DNA from: Desulfobacterales bacterium
GTDB lineage: Bacteria > Desulfobacterota > Desulfobacteria > Desulfobacterales > UBA2174_A
Assembly (NCBI GenBank): GCA_025454075.1
Contig: JALOPD010000067.1
Location: 1 to 15,475, forward strand
Length of the DNA: 15,475 bases
Reading direction: 5' to 3'
Below are positions 1-6,359 of the stretch, in pieces (position 1 is the stretch's first letter; each line of letters opens with the position of its first letter). Under the pieces are notes generated by a model, which was given only the letters and a program-made list of their open reading frames with translations, was not told the origin of the DNA and ran no database searches. A program made the position numbers and the translations under genes.

Positions 1-1
1 C

Positions 2-307
2 ATGAAAGCCAACCCGGGGGTCTTCCACAAGACCGCGTTCCCGAAGGGGGTTTACTCCGGGGTCGAGAGCGACGTGCCCGCCATCGCCATCACCGCCGTG
101 CTGAACGCGATGGAGAATTTCCCCGAGGACCGGGTTTACCAGATCGTGAGCGCCGTCTTCGCCAACCTCCAGGAGATCTCAGCGGTCTGGAAGGGCGCCT
201 TGAAACTGACCCCCGAAATGGCGGTCGGGCAGCTGACCCCGGACGCGGTCAAGTTCATCCACCCCGGCGCGGTGAAGTTCTTCAAGGAGAAGGGCGCGAT
301 GAAGTAA
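2..307 (+). CDS. TAXI-family TRAP transporter solute-binding protein, C-terminal part (5' truncated by window edge)
   Basis: This is the last 101 codons of a gene whose start lies before the window, so the Met at base 2 is probably internal. The residues match the end of TAXI-type periplasmic binding proteins of tripartite ATP-independent (TRAP) transporters: a basic, Pro/Gly-containing segment (AFPKGVYSG), then DVPAIAITAVL, a FPEDRVYQIVSAVFANL helix, and the closing HPGAVKFFKEKG that is typical of the family. Such proteins bind organic acids or amino acids outside the inner membrane and hand them to a fused DctQM-type permease. The permease genes are not visible and would have to lie upstream, because a strong terminator follows 45 bases after the stop. 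The ligand cannot be told from this fragment. Family assignment is from memory of the C-terminal pattern and is fairly secure. Confidence 0.85.
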   Translation: MKANPGVFHKTAFPKGVYSGVESDVPAIAITAVLNAMENFPEDRVYQIVSAVFANLQEISAVWKGALKLTPEMAVGQLTPDAVKFIHPGAVKFFKEKGAMK

Positions 308-352
308 CGGCAAGGCCGGCAGCGTCCACGCTGCCGCCGTTTCCGCAGAAAA

Positions 353-387
353 AAAATCCCCGCGGGCGGAGGGCCCGCGGGGATTTT
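353..387. terminator. Bidirectional intrinsic terminator between convergent genes
   Basis: A perfect 15-bp inverted repeat (353-367 with 373-387) encloses a 5-nt loop. The core is GC-rich (CCCCGCGGGC) and the ends are AAAA on one side and TTTT on the other, so both strands give a GC hairpin followed by a U-tract. It sits 45 bases after the TAXI gene stop and 20 bases after the lipoprotein gene stop on the opposite strand. It can therefore end transcription of both convergent genes. Confidence 0.93.
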
Positions 388-407
388 ACGTTGCCGCCGG
401 TCGGTGG

Positions 408-935
408 TTATTGGGTCGGGCAGACCTCGTCGATCCAGAACTCCTGGCCGCCGACCGTGAACCCGCTGATGGGCCCCTGCAGCACCACCTCACCGCGGAT
501 GCTGCTGACAGTCTGCACGGCCGTGACGGTCACCTGGACCCCGCCGATGGTGGTGTTGTTCAGACCCAGGAAGTTCGGCACGTTCCGGAAGTCATGGTTC
601 ACCTTGATGTTCTCGTTTCCTCCGTAATCGGCGAACTTGAACGTGAGCTTCGACAACGGGTAGTCCAGCTGGAAGTTGAGGTTGACGTTGTTGGCCCTGA
701 GCTCGTAGCCGGAGCCTCCCGCAAAATTGGAGGCATCGACCTTGGCATAGCCGGTCGACGACCACGTCCCGTTCCCCCACTGGAACTGCTCCACCTTCAC
801 CGTTTTCCCTCCCGTGGCGATGGTGCTGCCGACGTTGTAGTTGGTCCCGGGTGCGAGATCGTTGAACTTCAGGCAGCATCCCGACAAGAGGATTCCGGCC
901 GCAGCCGCAAGTACTAAGGATTTCGTCGCGTTCAT
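408..935 (-). CDS. Small lipoprotein of unknown function
   Basis: This 175-residue protein has a clear lipoprotein signal: MNATK, a hydrophobic Leu/Ala run, then the lipobox LLSGC with Cys20 as the lipidation site (Cys21 follows directly). Residue 22 is Leu rather than Asp, so nothing marks it for inner-membrane retention. The mature part is rich in Asn, Gly, Thr and Val with alternating hydrophobic residues (for example VTVTAVQTVSSIRGEVVL), which suggests a beta-sandwich fold. I see no catalytic motif, and besides Cys20 and Cys21 the only cysteine is near the C-terminus (DEVCPTQ). The start is supported by a perfect AGGAGG nine bases upstream (complement of 945-950). The gene stands alone, with the MFS gene ending 168 bases upstream and the shared terminator downstream. 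I do not recognise the family; a surface or periplasmic binding or structural role is only a guess. Confidence 0.85.
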   Translation of the reverse strand: MNATKSLVLAAAAGILLSGCCLKFNDLAPGTNYNVGSTIATGGKTVKVEQFQWGNGTWSSTGYAKVDASNFAGGSGYELRANNVNLNFQLDYPLSKLTFKFADYGGNENIKVNHDFRNVPNFLGLNNTTIGGVQVTVTAVQTVSSIRGEVVLQGPISGFTVGGQEFWIDEVCPTQ

Positions 936-1029
936 GGATTGGTCCCTCCTTTCCGTGCTGGGTGGGTTTTACCTGTTGAGGACCCTGAACGCCCGGCCCC
1001 GGAAGCGAGACATGAGCGGGGCGGCGGGC

Positions 1030-1057
1030 CTGCCGGGGAGAAGCTCCCCGTCTGCAG
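1030..1057. other. Hairpin between the MFS gene and the lipoprotein gene
   Basis: The inverted repeat CGGGGAG-AAG-CTCCCCG (1034-1050) is extended by an outer CTGC/GCAG pair with a 3-nt bulge. It lies about 50 bases past the MFS stop and about 95 bases before the lipoprotein start. There is no T-run on either strand, so it is not a classical intrinsic terminator. It may protect the MFS mRNA 3' end or attenuate read-through. The rest of 936-1103 shows only the lipoprotein ribosome binding site and no convincing promoter. Confidence 0.4.
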
Positions 1058-1103
1058 GGTGACCCAACATAATGCCGTCACGACCGATGGCAAGCTGCGA
1101 CAA

Positions 1104-2360
1104 CTACCCGGCGCCGTCCGGCCGGCGGCAGCGGCCGAACCTGCCGGCGGCCCACACCGCCCCGGCACCGCCCAGACCGAGGCTGCTGAAGGCCCAGCCC
1201 CAGTGGGTGTAAAGTCTTTGGCCGCCGGCCGCGGGGTTGGTCCAATCCAGGATCAGACCGAACGCCATCGGTGCCAGCGCGGCGGCGCCGAAGCCCAGCA
1301 GCGACCGGAGTCCCAACGCGGCGCCGAGGTAGGCGCCGTCCACCGTCTCGGTCAGGGCGGCCGACAGGATGGGGGAGTCGCCCAGCGAGGAGAAGGCATA
1401 GACCACTCCGATGCCCATCACCCAGGCCAGGGGCCAGTTCACGGTCCACCCGAAAACAAACGAACAACACATGCTGACGGCCGCCAATGCCAGCATGACG
1501 GCGGCGCGCTCGACGCGGTCCGACAGCGCCCCCATCGAGAACGACGCGAGAAGCCCCACGCCGTGAAACAGCGCCGTCATGGACGCGCCGGAGCCGGCCG
1601 CCTCCGTGTGGGCGGCGCCGGCCAGGGCCAGACAGGCTGACAGGAAGGCGGGCGTCCAGGACCACATCCCCAGAAGCTCCCAGTTGTGGAAAACGTAGCC
1701 CCCGATCAGCAGCATCGTGGGTCGATGGGCCAGCACCTCGCGCGTGAAGCGCTGGCCTTTTCGTCGGCAGGCGGCAGGCACCCGGGTGGCCCGCAGGGTC
1801 CACCCGGCGATCGCCCAGCCCAGCAGCGGGCCGAGGCCGGTCAGGAGAAAAGAGAGCCGGTACCCCCCGACGGGCAGGGCGGCGCCGCTGATGAGCAGCG
1901 ACACCGCATAGCCGCAGGAGGTGCTCGCGATGAAGACCCCGACCGCCATGCCCCGGCTGCGGGCATCGTACTGGTCGGCGAGAATCATCACCCCGGTCGT
2001 GTACGTCCCCCCCAAGGAGACCCCCACCGTGGTGTGCCAGACCAGGGCGGAGGTGAAATCGCGGGCGAAAAAGGCGAAGCCGAGCGCCGACAGCCCGGCG
2101 GAGAACAGGGACCACAGGTAGATCCGCTTGGGGCTGACGCGGTCGGCGAGGCTCGAGAAAAAGACCAGGGAGACCGCATAGCCGATCTGAAACCCGCCGG
2201 CAACGACGCCGGCCTGAGCGCCCGACATCGACCATTCCCGCTGCAGCACCGGGAGTGCGGCGGCGTAGCTCATGAAGATCAGCCCATTGAACACCCGCGA
2301 GAGGCAGACCCCGGCCAGCCAGCCGTCGAACCGGGTTCTTTTGGCCGTTGTCGCGTTCAC
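1104..2360 (-). CDS. Major facilitator superfamily (MFS) transporter
   Basis: This is a 418-residue inner-membrane permease with roughly twelve hydrophobic helices, the usual length for MFS. Motif A (G-x-x-x-D-R) appears in both halves, as expected from the family's internal duplication: SSLADRVSPKR between helices 2 and 3, and GALSDRVERA in the second half. A long basic central loop (WTLRATRVPAACRRKGQRF) separates the halves. The substrate cannot be predicted. I start it at the GTG whose complement is 2358-2360 (peptide MNATTAKRTRFDGW) because an AAGGA lies ten bases upstream. The open frame continues far upstream, but only as a shadow of the HD gene. It begins 26 bases after the HD-protein stop, so it is probably the last gene of an HDOD-HD-MFS transcription unit. 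A functional link to these signalling genes is inference. Confidence 0.88.
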   Translation of the reverse strand: MNATTAKRTRFDGWLAGVCLSRVFNGLIFMSYAAALPVLQREWSMSGAQAGVVAGGFQIGYAVSLVFFSSLADRVSPKRIYLWSLFSAGLSALGFAFFARDFTSALVWHTTVGVSLGGTYTTGVMILADQYDARSRGMAVGVFIASTSCGYAVSLLISGAALPVGGYRLSFLLTGLGPLLGWAIAGWTLRATRVPAACRRKGQRFTREVLAHRPTMLLIGGYVFHNWELLGMWSWTPAFLSACLALAGAAHTEAAGSGASMTALFHGVGLLASFSMGALSDRVERAAVMLALAAVSMCCSFVFGWTVNWPLAWVMGIGVVYAFSSLGDSPILSAALTETVDGAYLGAALGLRSLLGFGAAALAPMAFGLILDWTNPAAGGQRLYTHWGWAFSSLGLGGAGAVWAAGRFGRCRRPDGAG

Positions 2361-2370
2361 CGCGATGGCA

Positions 2371-2375
2371 TCCTT
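2371..2375 (-). promoter_or_regulatory. Ribosome binding site deciding the GTG start of the MFS gene
   Basis: On the minus strand AAGGA lies ten bases before GTG (2360). No ATG is in frame between the upstream stop and the first membrane helix, so this site decides the start. Confidence 0.6.
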
Positions 2376-2386
2376 GACCGGGACAT

Positions 2387-3547
2387 TCAGCTCGCTTCGA
2401 TGCCCGCGGCGCTGATGCCGCGGATGTAATAGCGGGGGTCGTTGAGAAAACCCTGGAAGATGACGATGAAGGCGATACAGGCCTGGATCATCAAGGGCTT
2501 GTTCTGGTAGAGGCCGTCGAGTTGCTGATTCAGGACGCGGCTGTCGGTGGGGGCGAAATAGGTCGAAAACAGGCCGTCCAGCATCCGTTGGCCGTCCGGT
2601 TTGGTGACCAGGTCGCTGCGGCCGCTGAAGCAATAGTCCATGGCGTCCAGGATCAGGCGGCGCTGGGCCTGTTGGTCCTTGAAGTGATACCCCAGCAGGT
2701 GCATGAAGGTGCGCTGGGCCTCCTTGAGGCTCGCCTCGGCCACGGCGTTGAACAGCGTCCTGCGGGCCGGCGTTTCGGGGGTCAAGGCCAACTGGCGGAT
2801 GAGCGAAAGGAGCACGGCGTTTTTGTAGAGTTGATTGAGGCGCCGGGCCCCGTTCATGGCGGAGGCCGGCTGGTGCTCGGTCCGCGGCACGTAGCCGGGG
2901 TAGTTGTTCACGAACAGCAGCTGAAAAATGTTCTGGAAGCAGTCGATGCCGGCCAGCGGGTCCTCGAGGTCGATACGCATGTCCAGCGTGTTGTCGAGCC
3001 GGTCCGCCAGCTTGACCTCCACCACGTCGGGAAACGCGGCCGCGCATTCCAGCATCCGGCCGATGTAGCGGTAGTAGGACTCGGACTTGGTGCGGGTGAG
3101 GCATTTCAGGCGCTGGATCAGCCGGGATTCCTCATCCGGCTGCATGTGCTCCAGCATCTCGAAGAGCCGCTGCTCCATGTCCCGCCACTCCTGGCCCTCG
3201 AAGTCCACGGATTTCACGTCCTCCAGGATGTCGTGAAAGAGCACGGTCAGAAGGCTGTCCAGCTCCGGGGCCTCCTTGGCGCGAGTCATCAAGGCGGCGG
3301 CCCTGAGCGGGTGCAGGACCGCCATGGGGCCGAGGCGGCGGCGCTTGTGGCTGTAGGCGCTGAACAGGTATCCGAGGGCCTCCATCATGAGGCTCTTTTT
3401 TTCGCGGTCCGCCGGGTCGCGCGAGTCCAGGCGCTTGCCGGCCAGGATGTAGGTCAGCACATTGTAACGGTTCAGCGAGGCGGCGCTCAGATTGTAATTC
3501 AATACGGAGGAGAGCTTGAAGAACTCGGTCAGGTCAAATGCGGGCAT
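2387..3547 (-). CDS. HD-domain protein resembling the (p)ppGpp hydrolase domain of RelA/SpoT, without a synthetase domain
   Basis: This 386-residue protein has the ordered signature of the RelA/SpoT hydrolase (HD) domain. It has His79 in LHPLRAA, the pair His105-Asp106 within HDILED (Glu109, Asp110), and Asp182 in VKLADRLDNTLDMR, the counterpart of the ADRLHNMRT motif. These are the metal-binding and catalytic positions of ppGpp 3'-pyrophosphohydrolases. The His of the LHN motif is Asp here (LDN). No RelA synthetase, TGS or ACT domain is present. Residues ~200-386 form an alpha-helical C-terminal region I do not recognise. Known stand-alone alarmone hydrolases are shorter (about 180-200 residues), so this is an HD domain with an added domain. 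It starts 8 bases after the HDOD stop with GAGGTG overlapping that stop, so it is translationally linked to the HDOD gene. The substrate is not established; another nucleotide is possible. Confidence 0.78.
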   Translation of the reverse strand: MPAFDLTEFFKLSSVLNYNLSAASLNRYNVLTYILAGKRLDSRDPADREKKSLMMEALGYLFSAYSHKRRRLGPMAVLHPLRAAALMTRAKEAPELDSLLTVLFHDILEDVKSVDFEGQEWRDMEQRLFEMLEHMQPDEESRLIQRLKCLTRTKSESYYRYIGRMLECAAAFPDVVEVKLADRLDNTLDMRIDLEDPLAGIDCFQNIFQLLFVNNYPGYVPRTEHQPASAMNGARRLNQLYKNAVLLSLIRQLALTPETPARRTLFNAVAEASLKEAQRTFMHLLGYHFKDQQAQRRLILDAMDYCFSGRSDLVTKPDGQRMLDGLFSTYFAPTDSRVLNQQLDGLYQNKPLMIQACIAFIVIFQGFLNDPRYYIRGISAAGIEAS

Positions 3548-3555
3548 GGGCCACC

Positions 3556-4422
3556 TCAGTGAAAGGCCGCTTCCAGTCGCTCCACTTCCTGGATCATGTG
3601 AAGCTGCAGCTCATCCACCTCCGCCGGCTGAAGCCCCAGGAACTCCAGGACCCTTCCTTCGAAAACCGGCGTTTCGTTCGCTGCACAGCCAAAGCCCGCC
3701 CGCTGGGACAGGACATGGCCGAAGTGGGCGACATACGCCAGCGCGCTTTGAGAGGACTGCGCGGGGTGGTGATGGAACCGGATGCCCTTCACCTGGGGCT
3801 CCGGGAAGCGCCAGAACCGGCAGGCCAGGGCCATGATTTCGGCGTGGTCGACCCCCAGCAGCTCGATTTCATGCGCTTCGGTCAGGGGCCCATGCGCCGG
3901 GGAAGCGTCCGGCTTCTCTTCTTTCCGGCTGCAGACAAAGGGGTCCAGGATCATTTTACCGGCATCGTGCAGAAGACCGACGATGAACGCGTCGGCTTCG
4001 GTTCCGGGGAAACGGCGCTCGGCGATCTCCCGCGCGGCGAGGGCGCTGCTGAGCGAATGCCGCCATATCGCCTGCGGGGCCAGTTGGTAGCCTTTCAGCT
4101 CGCGGTTCAGGAGCACGGAGGAGGCCGACATGGTGATCAGGGTGCCGAGGGTTTTGAGCCCGAGCAGAACCGAGGCGTGCTGGATCGAAGAGACTTGACC
4201 GCTGATGCCGTAGTAGGCCGAGTTGGCCAGCGACAGCACTTTGGCCACGAGCGCCTGATCGTTTTCGATGATCCGGGCCAGGTCCCGCAAGCCGGCGTTC
4301 GGATTGGCCATCGTCTCTCTGGCCTTCAGGATGACCTGCGGCATGGGCGGCAACCTGACCAGGCTTCGCAGGATGTCGCTTTTCAGACGGGAGGTTCGGC
4401 TCGTTTCGTCAGCGCTGTTCAT
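3556..4422 (-). CDS. HDOD domain signalling protein (first copy)
   Basis: This 288-residue protein is essentially one HDOD domain. The diagnostic N-terminal pattern LRSLVRLPPMPQVILKA is followed by IIENDQALVAKVLSLANSAYYG and the helix SSIQHASVLLGLKTLGTLI. HDOD domains are relatives of HD phosphohydrolases that often act as non-catalytic regulators. Here the HD-type residues are kept: His122 (WRHSL), His152-Asp153 (GLLHDAGK), His193 (VDHAEI) and the triplet His217-219. There is no GYP motif, so it is not a c-di-GMP phosphodiesterase of the HD-GYP class. It is cytoplasmic with no membrane segment. It is first in the HDOD-HD-MFS run, behind a good promoter and a roughly 138-base leader. The ribosome binding site is weak (GGGGAT, about two bases before ATG). 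The family call is secure; the role is unknown. Confidence 0.92.
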   Translation of the reverse strand: MNSADETSRTSRLKSDILRSLVRLPPMPQVILKARETMANPNAGLRDLARIIENDQALVAKVLSLANSAYYGISGQVSSIQHASVLLGLKTLGTLITMSASSVLLNRELKGYQLAPQAIWRHSLSSALAAREIAERRFPGTEADAFIVGLLHDAGKMILDPFVCSRKEEKPDASPAHGPLTEAHEIELLGVDHAEIMALACRFWRFPEPQVKGIRFHHHPAQSSQSALAYVAHFGHVLSQRAGFGCAANETPVFEGRVLEFLGLQPAEVDELQLHMIQEVERLEAAFH

Positions 4423-4566
4423 CGATCCCCAAATTTAGTCAACCGCCATCCAATGAGGTCAGATCTTGTTCGGGTGAGGGCGGAGCGAGGTGCCCGCCGC
4501 AGCGAGCTGCCGCCGGCCGCGCCGGAGATGGGCGGCCGCAGGGCCCTCGCCGTTTTTGGAAATTTC

Positions 4567-4594
4567 ATTATGCCAGACCTCCCCGATATGTCAA
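4567..4594 (-). promoter_or_regulatory. Sigma-70-type promoter for the HDOD-HD-MFS run
   Basis: On the minus strand a perfect TTGACA (complement of 4589-4594) and CATAAT (complement of 4567-4572) are separated by 16 bases. Transcription would start near 4560, leaving a leader of about 138 bases before the HDOD ATG. It diverges from the pepD promoter within the same gap. In the 400-base gap 4423-4822 I see these two promoters and GC-rich leader sequence but no gene. Confidence 0.7.
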
Positions 4595-4754
4595 CGACCG
4601 CAGCGGACGCGGCCGCACGCGCCGAGCGTGGGTTGTTCTGCGGCCGATCGGGGGAGCGGGGCCGGTTCAACGTTGCGTCGGCCTGCCGAAAGGGAGGGCG
4701 CACGGCCGTTTCCGAGTATCCGGGCCCCGTTCCGGCCGCCGCGCCGGGCGCCGC

Positions 4755-4783
4755 TTGACTCCGCGCCCGGAACATTTCATAAG
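4755..4783 (+). promoter_or_regulatory. Probable sigma-70-type promoter for the pepD-like gene
   Basis: TTGACT (4755-4760) and CATAAG (4778-4783) are separated by 17 bases. Transcription would begin near 4790, about 33 bases before the ATG. The -35 matches consensus at five of six positions, the -10 at four of six. Confidence 0.5.
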
Positions 4784-4822
4784 GGGGGCGGCCGCCCGGC
4801 TCCAAAGGAGAAAACCCGCACC

Positions 4823-6274
4823 ATGAACGCCGACATCGAACGCACACTAGAGATTTTCGAGACGATCAGCCGCATCCCGCGCTGCTCCAAAAACGAGGAG
4901 GCCGTCGCCCGCTGGTTCGAGGCCTGGGCCGGTTCGCACGGCTGGCCGTCCAAGCGCGACCCGGCCGGGAACCTGTTGATCCGCGTACCGGCCACGGCCG
5001 GCGGCGAACGCGCACCGGCCGTCGTGATCCAGGGGCATCTCGACATGGTGTGCGAAAAGACCCCGGAATCCCCGCACGATTTCTCCCGCGACCCGATCCG
5101 GCTTGTCCGCGAGGGCGACTGGATCCGCGCGGACGCCACCACTTTGGGCGCCGACAACGGGGTGGCGCTGGCGCTGGGAGCGACGCTGGCCGAGGACCCG
5201 GGCGCGAAACACCCGCCCCTGGAGTTGCTCTTCACGGTGGATGAGGAGACCGGCCTGACCGGGGCCAAACGGCTCGAGCCGGGGTTCGTCGAGGGCCGCC
5301 TTCTGATCAATCTGGATTCGGAAACCGAGGGCATGTTTACGGTCGGTTGCGCGGGCGGAAGAGACGTCCAGATCGAAAGGGGCCTCCGCTTCACGCCCGT
5401 TCCCGAGGGGTCCCGGCGGGTGAAGGTCACGGTGGGCGGGCTGACCGGCGGCCACTCCGGCATCGACATCCACCGGCCGCGCGCCAACGCCATCAAGCTG
5501 CTGGCCCGGCTGCTCGACGTTCTGCTTCAGGACGACGCGGTGCGCCTGATGGCGGTGGCCGGCGGCACGCGGCGCAACGCCATCCCGCGGGATGCCTGGG
5601 GGCAGGTCGCCTGCCCGGCCGAGCGCGCGCCGGCTCTCCATCGGCACGTCGCGGAATGGGATGCGCCGTTCCGGGCGGAGTTCCCCTGCGAGACCGCCCT
5701 TCGCCTGTCCATTGAAGACGCGCCGGCCCCGTCCTCGGGCCCGGCGGCCATGTCCCGGGAGGGCGGCCTTGCGGTCGTCCATCTGCTGCTGGCCCTGCCG
5801 CACGGCGTGGCGCAGATGGACCCCGCTTTCGGCGACCTAGTGCTGACGTCGAGCAACCTGGCCATCACCGAAACGACCGGCGCGGCGCAGAAAATCGTCA
5901 CCAGCCAGCGCAGCCTATCCCGCTTCGGCCTGGACGCCATGTCCGGCCAGGTGCGCGCGGCGGCCGCATTGGCCGGCGGCCGCGCCTACACCGAATCGGA
6001 ATACCCTCCCTGGACGCCGAACCCCGGCTCGCCGCTGCTGGCGCGCTGCCGGGACATCTACCGCCGGCTGTACGGCAAGGAGCCGGAGGTCCGCGGCATC
6101 CACGCCGGTCTCGAGTGCGCCCTGATCGGCGACATCTACCCGGGCATGGACATGATCTCCCTCGGCCCCACCACGCAAAACGCCCACTCGCCGGCCGAGC
6201 GTCTGCACGTGCCCTCCCTGTCCAACCTGAGGAATTTTCTGGCGGCGCTGCTCGAGTCGATGGCGGAGAGCTGA
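4823..6274 (+). CDS. pepD: Aminoacyl-histidine dipeptidase / cytosol non-specific dipeptidase (peptidase family M20C)
   Basis: This 483-residue cytoplasmic zinc dipeptidase releases amino acids from dipeptides such as carnosine and others. The five metal ligands and the catalytic acid of M20C are visible: His72 and Asp74 in GHLDMVCEK, Asp111 in GADNGVAL, Glu141-Glu142 in DEETGLTGA, Asp165 in INLDSETEG and His455 in QNAHSPAERL. These positions run about six to eight residues behind those I recall for Escherichia and Vibrio PepD, and the total length is almost the same. The lid (dimerisation) domain GGLTGGHSGIDI follows from about residue 205. I start it at 4823 because AAAGGAG lies twelve bases upstream (4804-4810) and the protein begins like PepD. 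The open frame reaches back to 4490, but that extension reads across the promoter. It is a single gene, convergent with the LonB gene. Confidence 0.95.
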   Translation: MNADIERTLEIFETISRIPRCSKNEEAVARWFEAWAGSHGWPSKRDPAGNLLIRVPATAGGERAPAVVIQGHLDMVCEKTPESPHDFSRDPIRLVREGDWIRADATTLGADNGVALALGATLAEDPGAKHPPLELLFTVDEETGLTGAKRLEPGFVEGRLLINLDSETEGMFTVGCAGGRDVQIERGLRFTPVPEGSRRVKVTVGGLTGGHSGIDIHRPRANAIKLLARLLDVLLQDDAVRLMAVAGGTRRNAIPRDAWGQVACPAERAPALHRHVAEWDAPFRAEFPCETALRLSIEDAPAPSSGPAAMSREGGLAVVHLLLALPHGVAQMDPAFGDLVLTSSNLAITETTGAAQKIVTSQRSLSRFGLDAMSGQVRAAAALAGGRAYTESEYPPWTPNPGSPLLARCRDIYRRLYGKEPEVRGIHAGLECALIGDIYPGMDMISLGPTTQNAHSPAERLHVPSLSNLRNFLAALLESMAES

Positions 6275-6359
6275 CCGCCGAGACGGGGACGGATGAGCTT
6301 CCGTATAGGCCCGGGTGGAGCGGTTTGTCTTTATCGGAGAAGGTCCTGAATCGCCGGCG

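Noticed and set aside
2361..3104. Long upstream extension of the MFS frame
   Set aside because: It overlaps the HD gene in another frame on the same strand, is Arg/Pro-rich and has no membrane character; a GTG with a ribosome site exists at 2360.
2522..4758. Plus-strand open frames opposite the HD and HDOD genes (2522-3562 and 3538-4758)
   Set aside because: They are antisense to genes with intact motifs; no ribosome site or family signature was seen.
4490..4822. N-terminal extension of the pepD reading frame by 111 codons
   Set aside because: It crosses the likely promoter and ribosome binding site, does not resemble the PepD N-terminus, and the ATG at 4823 gives the normal family length.
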